DNA of 23,195 bases from SOKG01 sp964502665 (GTDB taxonomy: Bacteria > Chloroflexota > Dehalococcoidia > SZUA-161): NCBI GenBank assembly GCA_964502665.1, contig CAZCXP010000024.1, forward strand, positions 1 through 23,195, written 5' to 3'. The notes beneath the pieces are model-generated. The model saw only the letters and a program-made list of their open reading frames with translations. It searched no databases and was not told the DNA's origin. Numbering within the stretch: the first letter of the stretch is position 1; every line of letters begins with the position of its first letter. The position numbers and the translations under genes were made by a program. Shown here one piece after another: positions 7,979 through 14,766 of the stretch.

Positions 7979-7994
7979 CACTGTAGCTACAGTG
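7979..7994. promoter_or_regulatory. Perfect 16-bp palindrome, candidate operator
   Basis: CACTGTAGCTACAGTG equals its own reverse complement over all 16 bases. It lies between guaA and tsaC, about 7 bp upstream of the guaA -35 box and just downstream of the predicted tsaC start. With no loop it is more likely a dimeric protein site than an RNA hairpin. The regulator is unknown. Confidence 0.4.
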
Positions 7995-8004
7995 CTCGTA
8001 TGGA

Positions 8005-8655
8005 TTGCCCGAAGTGTCAGATCGACCCACGATCGAACAGCAGATCGAGCTTGCCATTGACCTACTCAAGAGCGGGGGGATTGTTGCTTTTCCCACCGAT
8101 ACCGTCTACGGACTAGGGGCCGATCCTTTCAATGAAGAGGCGGTTGAGAGGATCTACAGGGCGAAAAGGCGTGCCCGCAACCTCCCCCTCCCTTTGCTGC
8201 TCGCCAGTAAGTCTGATCTGACAAGAGTTGCCGCCGTTGTACCCGAGGTAGCATGGCGGTTAGCGGAGCATTTGCTCCCCGGCGGGCTGACGTTGGTGCT
8301 GAAGAAAAGCCCCTGGGTACCCAGCTCCGTGACCGCCGGAGGCGATACGATAGCAGTGCGTATCCCCGATCACCACATCCCCATTGCCCTTATTCGGGGA
8401 CTCGGTACCCCCCTGGTTGGAACCAGTGCCAATATCTCGGGAAAGCCGAGCGCGGTCACCGCCGATGAGGTTCATGAGCAGTTGGGAGCGGAGGTCGATC
8501 TGATTATCGATGGCGGTGAGTGCCCAGGCGGTATCGAGTCCACCGTGATAGATGTCAGCAGCGAAGTCCCTACCATTATCAGGGAAGGCGCTGTTTCTCA
8601 GGAAGAGATCGCCAAGACCTGCGGGTCTCTTCTGCCGAAGATTCGAAAGGAATGA
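8005..8655 (+). CDS. tsaC: L-threonylcarbamoyladenylate synthase (Sua5/YciO/YrdC family)
   Basis: Makes threonylcarbamoyl-AMP from threonine, bicarbonate and ATP, the first step of the universal t6A37 tRNA modification. The 216-residue product is a YrdC domain with little else; the Sua5 C-terminal domain is lacking, so the TsaC type fits. Visible motifs are GGIVAFPTDTVYGLGADP, the basic KRRARNLPLPLLL loop, VAVRIPDH and the nucleotide-binding GTSANISGKPS, ending with STVIDVSSEVPTIIREG. The start is uncertain. TTG at 8005 gives the longest frame, GTG at 8014 is possible, and neither has a clear Shine-Dalgarno. The ATG at 8000 is out of frame. The stop overlaps the MFS gene start (ATGA). Confidence 0.93.
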   Translation: MPEVSDRPTIEQQIELAIDLLKSGGIVAFPTDTVYGLGADPFNEEAVERIYRAKRRARNLPLPLLLASKSDLTRVAAVVPEVAWRLAEHLLPGGLTLVLKKSPWVPSSVTAGGDTIAVRIPDHHIPIALIRGLGTPLVGTSANISGKPSAVTADEVHEQLGAEVDLIIDGGECPGGIESTVIDVSSEVPTIIREGAVSQEEIAKTCGSLLPKIRKE

Positions 8656-9905
8656 ACTCCACTCAGGGAGACGAAGCAGGCCCACTGACAACAATCAGCC
8701 GCTGGCGGACAACCTTTAGCTCACTTGAGCTCCGCAACTACCGCTGGTTTTGGCTGAGCAGCACAGCCTCCTATGCCGCCATGCAGATGCAGATGGTAGT
8801 ACGGGGCTGGCTGGTGTACGATCTCACCGAATCTGCCCTTGCTCTGGGGCTGGTGAGCGCCGGCGTCGGCGTACCCTTACTCCTCTTCTCCCTCTACGGT
8901 GGGGTTATCGCCGACCGCATGGACAAGCGAAACCTTCTTATCACCACTCAGGCTTTTACAGCAATAGCGACTCTGGTCATTGCAGTGCTCATCTCAATGG
9001 GGGCAATCGCGCTGTGGCACCTTATCATCGCTTCGGTTGTCAGCGGGGTGATCCTTTCTTTCCATCTACCCTGCCGCCAGGCCATCGTCCCTGAGCTCGT
9101 GGAACAGCGGCAGGTAATGAACGCCGTTGCCCTCAGCTCCGGGGCAATGAATTTCAATCGTGTTGTCGCTCCAGCCCTGGGTGGGGTGCTAGTAGGCGTT
9201 ATTGGCATCGATGGGGTCTACTACCTCATGGTTGCCTGCTATGTAGTCGCCGCTGCGCTCCTTTTCTTGATCCCGCCCCTGGGGACACCGGCTCGGGGTT
9301 CCAATGGAACGGTAAGTGGCGACATTGGTGAAGGATTGCGCTACGTTCGCCGCAGCCCGGTTCTCCTCGGGCTGTTGATTATGGCCATGGTCCCTATCGC
9401 ATTCGGAATGCCCTACCAGATGCTAATGCCGATATTCGCTGCCGACGTGCTTGACGTCGGGGCTTCTGGCCTCGGTTATCTCATGGGCGCGGCGGGTGTT
9501 GGGGCCCTGGCCGGTTCACTCCTCGTCGCTACCCTCGGCGATTTCAAGCATAGAGGATTGCTTCTCTTAAGCGGCTCTGCGCTATTCGGCGTCTTTCTAA
9601 TCCTCTTCGCCGGCTCTACCTATTTCTATCTCTCGCTATTCTTCCTATTGGGTGTAGGTGCAGCTAGCAGCAGCTATATGGCAACCAACAATACCCTGCT
9701 ACTGATTAACACCGAGGAGGGAGTCAGAGGTCGCGTCATGAGCCTTTATATGATGACCATAGGGCTTTACCCTGTCGCGGTGTTGCCAGTGGCGGCCATC
9801 ACCGAGTCACTTGGAGCTCCTCTTGGTGTGGGAGCAGGCGGTGCCATAGTTGTCCTGTTTACTCTGGCGATGGCCCTGCTTAGACCCACTCTGAGAAGCT
9901 TGTAG
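8652..9905 (+). CDS. MFS transporter, EntS-like (MFS_3) family
   Basis: Integral membrane major facilitator of 417 residues. It begins with the family-typical LELRNYRWFWLSSTASYAAMQ segment, followed by many hydrophobic segments consistent with 10-12 transmembrane helices. The MFS motif A between helices 2 and 3 is visible as GGVIADRMDKRNLL, and a related GVRGRVMSLYMM pattern occurs near residue 360 in the C-terminal half. The resemblance is to the EntS/enterobactin-exporter-like group. The substrate cannot be read and may be a drug, siderophore or metabolite. The ATG start at 8652 overlaps the tsaC stop by the ATGA arrangement, implying translational coupling. A longer in-frame extension back to 8520 runs inside tsaC and is not coding. 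Confidence 0.88.
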   Translation: MNSTQGDEAGPLTTISRWRTTFSSLELRNYRWFWLSSTASYAAMQMQMVVRGWLVYDLTESALALGLVSAGVGVPLLLFSLYGGVIADRMDKRNLLITTQAFTAIATLVIAVLISMGAIALWHLIIASVVSGVILSFHLPCRQAIVPELVEQRQVMNAVALSSGAMNFNRVVAPALGGVLVGVIGIDGVYYLMVACYVVAAALLFLIPPLGTPARGSNGTVSGDIGEGLRYVRRSPVLLGLLIMAMVPIAFGMPYQMLMPIFAADVLDVGASGLGYLMGAAGVGALAGSLLVATLGDFKHRGLLLLSGSALFGVFLILFAGSTYFYLSLFFLLGVGAASSSYMATNNTLLLINTEEGVRGRVMSLYMMTIGLYPVAVLPVAAITESLGAPLGVGAGGAIVVLFTLAMALLRPTLRSL

Positions 9906-10226
9906 CAAACGCTGTTTCAGGTTAGCAGCTCACTGCTTAGAACCTTAGAGCGGTGACTGAGAGCGAAAGTCGTGGCGGTCACGCAAGCTGGCTTTTCATA
10001 ATTGCTTTGGTATGTTAGACTATTACCACAGAAAGTAACAAAGGCGTCGTCAAGAAGGATACAAGCAAAAGACCAAGTGGCTAGCAGGTAGGAGGGGCAC
10101 TCGCTGGTCTGAAGATACATAGTCTGATAGAAAAAGCGGACTACCTCTTAGATCGTAGCAAGCAAGCAGTAGTCAATATGTTTAAGCTTAAAGATTCCTC
10201 ACTTCAGACGATCTAGGAGGCAGACA
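9906..10226. other. 321-bp gene-free interval between the MFS gene and rpiB
   Basis: No convincing gene, tRNA or repeat is seen. A stem TCACTGC(9930-9936)/GCGGTGA(9950-9956), with one G.U pair, lies 25 bp after the MFS stop, but no T-run follows, so it is at best a weak terminator. TGGTATGTT (10008-10016) is an extended -10-like string without a good -35. TTTAAGCTTAAA (10181-10192) is a perfect 12-bp palindrome 35 bp before rpiB. A promoter for rpiB-dxs presumably lies here, but I cannot place it with confidence. Confidence 0.4.
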
Positions 10227-10664
10227 GTGAACATCGCTATTGGCTCAGACCATGCTGGGTTCGAATTAAAGGAGGCCATAATAAGCCTGCTCTCCGAGCT
10301 TGGACATAGCTACGAGGATTTTGGCTGCTACAACACCAGCTCCGTGGATTACCCCGACGTCGGCCGGCCAGTAGCTGAGGCAGTATCGCAGGGTAAATTT
10401 GACCATGGCATTCTGGTTTGCAGCACCGGGGTTGGCATGTCCATTGTTGCCAACAAAGTGAGGGGTATTAGAGCAGCGCTGTGTCACGATGCCTTCAGTG
10501 CTCGACGTGCTCGGGAGCACAATGATGCCAATGTCCTCTGTCTTGGCGAGGCGGTTACAGGGCAAGGCCTGGCGCGTGAGATCGTCAGCACCTACTTATG
10601 CTCCGAGTTTGTGGGCGGCAGGCACGCCCGCAGGGTAGAGAAGATACAAGCCCTGGAGGGCTAA
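10227..10664 (+). CDS. rpiB: Ribose-5-phosphate isomerase B
   Basis: Interconverts ribose 5-phosphate and ribulose 5-phosphate in the pentose phosphate pathway. The 145-residue product matches the RpiB/LacAB family in length. It has the GSDHAGFELKE start (D8, H9), the active-site C65 in LVCSTGVGMSIVANK, and H98 in SARRAREHNDANVLCLG. The usual CGTG is CSTG here. The start is GTG with a near-perfect TAGGAGG 6 nt upstream. It is followed 42 bp later by dxs. In purine-making cells ribose 5-phosphate also feeds PRPP, but there is no direct operon link to the pur genes. Confidence 0.96.
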   Translation: MNIAIGSDHAGFELKEAIISLLSELGHSYEDFGCYNTSSVDYPDVGRPVAEAVSQGKFDHGILVCSTGVGMSIVANKVRGIRAALCHDAFSARRAREHNDANVLCLGEAVTGQGLAREIVSTYLCSEFVGGRHARRVEKIQALEG

Positions 10665-10706
10665 CAGTACTGCATCTAAATCAACTTCCGGCGAGGGACA
10701 AAAGCA

Positions 10707-12593
10707 GTGGCGAAGGTCTTAGATAGAATAAAGGGCCCGGCTGATCTAAAGAGCCTCACCCGCTCCGAGCTGAGCCAGCTCGCTGAAGAGATGCGAACTG
10801 AACTGGTAAATACAGTGACGGAAACTGGTGGACATCTGGCGTCTAGCCTGGGTGTGATCGAGCTTGCTATCGCCTTGCACCGGGTATTCGACAGCCCGAG
10901 GGACAAGATCATCTGGGATGTAGGACACCAGAGCTATGCCCACAAGCTGCTCACAGGCCGAAGGCAGAGGTTCGATACACTCCGTCAGTACCACGGGCTG
11001 TCAGGGTTTCCTGATCCCGCTGAGAGTCCACACGATCCCTTCGGCACAGGACACGCTTCAACATCAGTCTCAGCATCGCTGGGCATCGCCATGGCCCGAG
11101 ACCTGGCGGGCGATGATTTTCACGTGGTTGCGGTCATAGGCGATGGTGCTCTGACCGGCGGAATGGCTTTCGAAGCGCTGAATCATGCGGGGCACCTGGG
11201 CACGCGGTTTATAGTCGTTCTCAACGATAACGCCATGGCGATCTCGCCCAGCATTGGTGCCGTAGCCCGGACGCTACATGGGCTCACGCTTGACCCCCGC
11301 TATTATAGAGCTAAGGAAGGGGCAGGACGCGTGATCCGGAGAATGCCGTGGGGAAAGGCAGCTTGGGGATCGATGCTCCGGGTAAAGAGCGGCATCAAGG
11401 AGATGCTCATCCCAACCCAGCTCTGGGAGTCTCTGGGATTCAAGTATATCGGCCCTGTCGCTGGACACAACATAGCCGAGCTTGAACAGGCTCTAACCAA
11501 GGCACGCGATTATTCTCATAGGCCGGTGTTCATCCACGTCGTCACCACAAAGGGAAAGGGCTACGAGCCCGCTGAGGATGATTGCATCAAGTTTCACGGC
11601 ATATCAGCCAGAGGCACTACCAGCAGCAATACACCTTCTTACAGCGAGGTCTTCGGCCAGACTATGCTGCGCCTCTTCAGGCAAGACGAGAGGCTGGTGG
11701 CGATTACCGCTGCCATGATGGAGGGGACTTGTTTGAACGTGGTAGCTGCAGAATTCCCCAAGCGTGTCTTCGATGTCGGTATCTGCGAGCAGCATGCAGT
11801 GACCTTCGCTGCCGGCCTCGCCACCCAGGGCTATATTCCGGTTGTCGCTGTCTACTCTACCTTCCTGCAGCGTGCATTTGACCAGGTACTCCACGATGTC
11901 TGCATTCAAGACTTGCCCATCGTTTTCGCCATCGACCGAGCTGGCATTGTTGGTGAGGACGGCAAGACCCACCAGGGCACCTTTGACCTTTCCTACCTGG
12001 GTTGCATCCCTGGTCTGGTGATAGCTGCACCTAGCGATGAGAACGACATGAGGCACTTGCTCTACACAGCAGTGAAGGCTAACCATCCCACGGCTATCCG
12101 ATACCCTCGCGATAGCGGCTTAGGGGTGCCTATGGATGAGCACTTTCGGCAGTTGCCTGTGGGCAAAGGGGAGGTGCTCAAGCGCGGAGACGACCTTGCT
12201 ATCATCGCCATTGGCTCCGCTGTAGCTCCCTCTATGGAAGCAGCAGCGCTTCTTGGCGACAAGGGCATCAACTGCGCCGTGGTCAACGCTCGCTTCGCCA
12301 AGCCACTGGACTCCGACCTGATTCTGGAACTGGCTAAGAGGACAAAGAGACTAGTTACCGTTGAGGAGAATGCTCTCATCGGCGGGTTTGGTAGCGCGGT
12401 ACTGAGCCTGCTCTCCAACAATCCTGATATTAGCGTCCTGCGCATCGGCATCCCCGATGAGTTCGTCGAGCACGGCTCCCAGGAGCTTATCCGTGCCAGC
12501 TATGGCCTTGATGCTGAGGGGATAACACATCGCATTCTGTCCTTCTTTCCCGAGCTTGCCCGCCTTTCTCCCCCCACTGAGATAAGGGGGTAA
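10707..12593 (+). CDS. dxs: 1-deoxy-D-xylulose-5-phosphate synthase
   Basis: TPP-dependent condensation of pyruvate and glyceraldehyde 3-phosphate, the entry step of the MEP isoprenoid pathway. The 628 residues match the family. N-terminal domain: GGHLASSLGVIEL, WDVGHQSYAHK, the GDGALTGGMAFEALN TPP/Mg motif and NDNAMAISPSIGAVA. Central and C-terminal domains: DVGICEQHAVTFAAG with the catalytic-type glutamate, YSTFLQRAFDQVLHDV, and the transketolase C-terminal domain. Two small departures from the usual pattern are GPVAGHN, where GPIDGH(D/N) is common, and EGTCL for EGTGL. The start is GTG with GAGGGA about 8 nt upstream. It precedes a prenyl synthase gene, consistent with isoprenoid synthesis. 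Confidence 0.96.
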   Translation: MAKVLDRIKGPADLKSLTRSELSQLAEEMRTELVNTVTETGGHLASSLGVIELAIALHRVFDSPRDKIIWDVGHQSYAHKLLTGRRQRFDTLRQYHGLSGFPDPAESPHDPFGTGHASTSVSASLGIAMARDLAGDDFHVVAVIGDGALTGGMAFEALNHAGHLGTRFIVVLNDNAMAISPSIGAVARTLHGLTLDPRYYRAKEGAGRVIRRMPWGKAAWGSMLRVKSGIKEMLIPTQLWESLGFKYIGPVAGHNIAELEQALTKARDYSHRPVFIHVVTTKGKGYEPAEDDCIKFHGISARGTTSSNTPSYSEVFGQTMLRLFRQDERLVAITAAMMEGTCLNVVAAEFPKRVFDVGICEQHAVTFAAGLATQGYIPVVAVYSTFLQRAFDQVLHDVCIQDLPIVFAIDRAGIVGEDGKTHQGTFDLSYLGCIPGLVIAAPSDENDMRHLLYTAVKANHPTAIRYPRDSGLGVPMDEHFRQLPVGKGEVLKRGDDLAIIAIGSAVAPSMEAAALLGDKGINCAVVNARFAKPLDSDLILELAKRTKRLVTVEENALIGGFGSAVLSLLSNNPDISVLRIGIPDEFVEHGSQELIRASYGLDAEGITHRILSFFPELARLSPPTEIRG

Positions 12594-12604
12594 TGGCGCT
12601 AGTG

Positions 12605-12632
12605 CTTGCTCCCAATTGAGGCATGGTATAAG
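12605..12632 (+). promoter_or_regulatory. Candidate extended -10 promoter of the prenyl synthase gene
   Basis: TGGTATAAG (12624-12632) combines an extended -10 TG with TATAAG, five of six to consensus. A poor -35 (CTTGCT, 12605-12610) lies 16 bp upstream. The predicted start would be near 12639, leaving about 33 nt before the ATG at 12672. Internal read-through from dxs is equally possible. Confidence 0.3.
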
Positions 12633-12671
12633 GAGCAAAGCAAGACCCGATAATAGTCAGACCCAAGTAAA

Positions 12672-13700
12672 ATGGTAGAGTTAGACACGATTTGGAACCG
12701 ATTTCGACCTGAGGTGGAGGCCGAGCTTAAATACGTTGTAGGTAGAGCCTCTTTGCCCCTGTATAACATGATGCGCTACCATATGGGATGGATCGACGAG
12801 GTCGGTCATACCCAGCGAAGCGCAGCGGGCAAAAGGCTGCGCCCTGTCCTTTGCCTCCTCGCATGCGACGCGCTGGGTGGGCAGTGGCGGGAAGCACTCC
12901 CGGTGGCAGCAGCTATAGAGCTTGTGCATAATTTCTCCCTTATACACGATGACATCCAGGACTCGAGCCTGGAGCGCAGAGGAAGACCCACTGTTTGGAG
13001 CGTCTGGGGGCAGCCTCAGGCGATCAATGTTGGCGATGGCATGCATGCCCTGGCCCTATCGTCCCTGTTACGGCTGGGACAGACGGGTATCCCGCACGAG
13101 AAGACAATGCGTGCCGCCCGCATCCTGGGTGAAGCTAGTCTCAGGCTTTGCGAAGGCCAGTTCCGTGATATCAGCTATGAGGACCGCCTCGGCATTAAGG
13201 TCAAAGACTATCTATCAATGATCAGTGAGAAAACCGCTGCCCTCTTCAGCTCCTCCGTCGAAATCGGAGCCGTTATGGCCACAGACGATGAATCACGCAT
13301 AGCGCACCTGCGAAGCTTCGGGCATGCCCTGGGAATGGTTTTCCAAGTGCATGATGACGTCTTGAGCATCTGGGGCGATGAGAAGGCTACAGGCAAACCC
13401 AGCGCCTCCGATATACAAATGAAGAAGAAAACCTTGCCCGTGATCTATGCCCTAGAGAAGACAAGGGGAGCAAACAGAGAGCGCCTGCGGCAAATCTACC
13501 GCAAGCAGACAATCGATCCCGCTGATGTAGCGGATGTCCTGCGCGTGCTAAACAAGCTTGATGCCCGGCGTTATACCCAAGATATGAGCCAGAGATATTA
13601 CCATCAGGCCCTTTCGGAATTGGATGCCTTAGACATCTCCCAGAATGCAAAGGCAGAACTACAGACAATCGCCACCTTTCTCCTTAACCGCGAATACTAA
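12672..13700 (+). CDS. Polyprenyl synthetase, probably geranylgeranyl diphosphate (short-chain) type
   Basis: Trans-prenyl transferase that condenses DMAPP or an allylic diphosphate with IPP. Length is 342 residues. GKRLRPVLCLL (residues 54-64) binds diphosphate. The first aspartate-rich motif DDIQD is at 93-97. The second is DDVLSIWGD at 228-236, the form with a replaced last Asp and a GD extension seen in actinobacterial and archaeal GGPP synthases. F88, five residues before the first motif, matches the aromatic chain-length stop of archaeal GGPP synthases, so a C20 product is inferred, not shown. The Shine-Dalgarno before the ATG is weak. Following dxs, it plausibly supplies precursors for quinone, carotenoid or glycosyl-carrier lipids. 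Confidence 0.9.
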   Translation: MVELDTIWNRFRPEVEAELKYVVGRASLPLYNMMRYHMGWIDEVGHTQRSAAGKRLRPVLCLLACDALGGQWREALPVAAAIELVHNFSLIHDDIQDSSLERRGRPTVWSVWGQPQAINVGDGMHALALSSLLRLGQTGIPHEKTMRAARILGEASLRLCEGQFRDISYEDRLGIKVKDYLSMISEKTAALFSSSVEIGAVMATDDESRIAHLRSFGHALGMVFQVHDDVLSIWGDEKATGKPSASDIQMKKKTLPVIYALEKTRGANRERLRQIYRKQTIDPADVADVLRVLNKLDARRYTQDMSQRYYHQALSELDALDISQNAKAELQTIATFLLNREY

Positions 13701-13744
13701 TCGCTAACCTCAGCGAAACCCAGACCTGCAAGCCCCCTGGAGCG

Positions 13745-13773
13745 TAGAACTTTTGGCTAAACCGTTGTATAAT
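13745..13773 (+). promoter_or_regulatory. Promoter of the cooC-like gene
   Basis: A perfect TATAAT (13768-13773) lies 50 bp before the gene. TAGAAC (13745-13750) is a weak -35 with 17-bp spacing. Transcription would start near 13780, at the left edge of an inverted repeat. A perfect -10 with a poor -35 often indicates an activated or regulated promoter; that is inference. Confidence 0.5.
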
Positions 13774-13779
13774 CAGCGA

Positions 13780-13796
13780 GTCGCAGATATTGCGAC
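13780..13796. promoter_or_regulatory. Inverted repeat at the predicted cooC transcription start
   Basis: GTCGCA-gatat-TGCGAC is a perfect 6-bp dyad around a 5-nt centre, sitting at the predicted +1 of the cooC-like gene. It could be a repressor operator or a 5' mRNA hairpin. The half-sites do not fit the CooA spacing (TGTCA-N6-CGACA), so no regulator is assigned. Confidence 0.35.
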
Positions 13797-13823
13797 ACGA
13801 CAAGGCTGGAGAGGAAACGGGCA

Positions 13824-14603
13824 ATGTCAAAACTGGCGATTACTGGAAAGGGGGGAGTAGGCAAAACCACCCTGTCCAGTCTCCTGGCTCGACTTTACGC
13901 TGCTGAGGGGAAGACCGTTCTAGCCATAGATGCCAACCCCGATGCCAACCTGGGTGCAGCTCTGGGCATACCTGTTGAAGAGCTAAGCCGTGTGACGCCC
14001 ATCGCGCAAATGGAGGAGCTGATACAGGAGCGAACAGGGGGCAAGCCTGGGACAATCGGAGGCTTCTTCAAACTCAACCCCAGGGTAGATGATATCCCCG
14101 AACGCTTCTCTATTGCTAAAGACGGGATAAGGCTACTTATCATGGGTACAGTGAAAAAGGGAGGCAGTGGCTGCATGTGCCCGGAAAGCGCCTTGCTCAG
14201 GAGCCTGCTGAACCACCTCCTACTCAGAAGATCGGAGGTGGTGATACTGGATATGGACGCTGGGGTTGAGCATCTGGGGCGGGGCACGGCGGAAGCTGTG
14301 GATGCCTTCATATCAGTGGTAGAGCCGGGAAGGAGAAGCCTCGACACGGCGCAAGCCATAAAAAGACTGGCCCAGGACATAGGAATTAAAAAGTGCTATG
14401 TCGTAGGCAACAAGGTTACCAGTGACGCCGATCGCCAGTTTATAATAGAGAACCTTCCCGATTTCGAGCTTCTGGGCTTCATTAGCTATGATCCAAAGAT
14501 CGCTGAGGCCGATCGCGAGGGCACGAGTCCCTTTGATACCAACCCCAAGGTAGTATCTGAGGTAAAGGTAATAAAGGAGAAGCTGGAAGCTATCTCGAGG
14601 TAA
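13824..14603 (+). CDS. cooC: CooC-type ATPase (CODH nickel-insertion/maturation family)
   Basis: MinD/SIMIBI-class ATPase of 259 residues. The deviant P-loop GKGGVGKTT (residues 8-16) has the signature lysine K9 and catalytic K14. Then come DANPDANLGAALG and the CxC motif C117/C119 in GGSGCMCPES, which in CooC dimers holds the metal. A Walker B-like ILDMDAGVEHLGRGT (141-155) and VVEPGRRSLDTA follow. CooC proteins load nickel into carbon monoxide dehydrogenase (AcsF is the acetyl-CoA synthase counterpart). The ATG start has GGAGAGG 9 nt upstream. No CODH/ACS gene is in the window, so the client is unknown. It has its own promoter and is followed by palindromes, suggesting a single-gene unit. 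The family call is firm; the exact target is not. Confidence 0.88.
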   Translation: MSKLAITGKGGVGKTTLSSLLARLYAAEGKTVLAIDANPDANLGAALGIPVEELSRVTPIAQMEELIQERTGGKPGTIGGFFKLNPRVDDIPERFSIAKDGIRLLIMGTVKKGGSGCMCPESALLRSLLNHLLLRRSEVVILDMDAGVEHLGRGTAEAVDAFISVVEPGRRSLDTAQAIKRLAQDIGIKKCYVVGNKVTSDADRQFIIENLPDFELLGFISYDPKIAEADREGTSPFDTNPKVVSEVKVIKEKLEAISR

Positions 14604-14661
14604 ACGCCCTTGGGCGGGTGCCCACCAGCGAATAATGAAAATAGTGTGTGTATCTGACAAG

Positions 14662-14693
14662 GGGTAGGTTGCCCGACGTCGGGCGACCTACCC
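14662..14693. terminator. 32-bp near-perfect palindrome after cooC
   Basis: GGGTAGGTTGCCCGAC followed by GTCGGGCGACCTACCC gives a 32-bp palindrome with a single G.T pair and no real loop, about 60 bp after the cooC stop. No T-run follows on either strand, so it is not a classical intrinsic terminator. It may still stop or stabilise transcripts, or be part of the adjacent REP-like repeat. Confidence 0.45.
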
Positions 14694-14702
14694 AGCTAGA
14701 GG

Positions 14703-14735
14703 CCGTTCGTGGTGAGCTTGTCGAACCATGAACGG
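14703..14735. repeat. REP-like dispersed inverted repeat upstream of pgk
   Basis: Arms CCGTTCGTGGT (14703-14713) and ACCATGAACGG (14725-14735) pair over 11 positions with one G.U, around the loop GAGCTTGTCGA. The TGAGCTTGTCGAAC core is of a widely dispersed repeat type, often mistranslated as peptides containing VRQAHHER. A related core, TGAGCTCAACGAA, occurs at 2733-2745. An in-frame ATG of the pgk reading frame (14728) lies inside the repeat and is not a plausible start. Confidence 0.65.
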
Positions 14736-14766
14736 ACTAAACTCTATTTCCGGAATGAAGAACACG

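Noticed and set aside
8000..8118. ATG at 8000 giving a short peptide starting MDCPKCQ, reminiscent of a zinc ribbon
   Set aside because: The frame ends after about 39 codons, overlaps the conserved tsaC frame and has only one CxxC.
8520..8651. N-terminal extension of the MFS protein from an ATG at 8520
   Set aside because: It runs in another frame inside tsaC and is arginine-rich with no family similarity; the ATGA overlap at 8652 gives the normal N-terminus.
9917..10120. Minus-strand 67-codon frame in the MFS-rpiB spacer
   Set aside because: No ribosome site, no recognisable similarity and cysteine/serine-rich random composition.
13780..13796. Dyad upstream of cooC as a CooA (CO-sensor) site
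   Set aside because: Half-site sequence and spacing differ from TGTCA-N6-CGACA; no cooA gene is visible.
14728..14766. ATG at 14728 as start of pgk
   Set aside because: It lies inside a REP-like inverted repeat, and homology of Pgk begins at the ATG at 14767.
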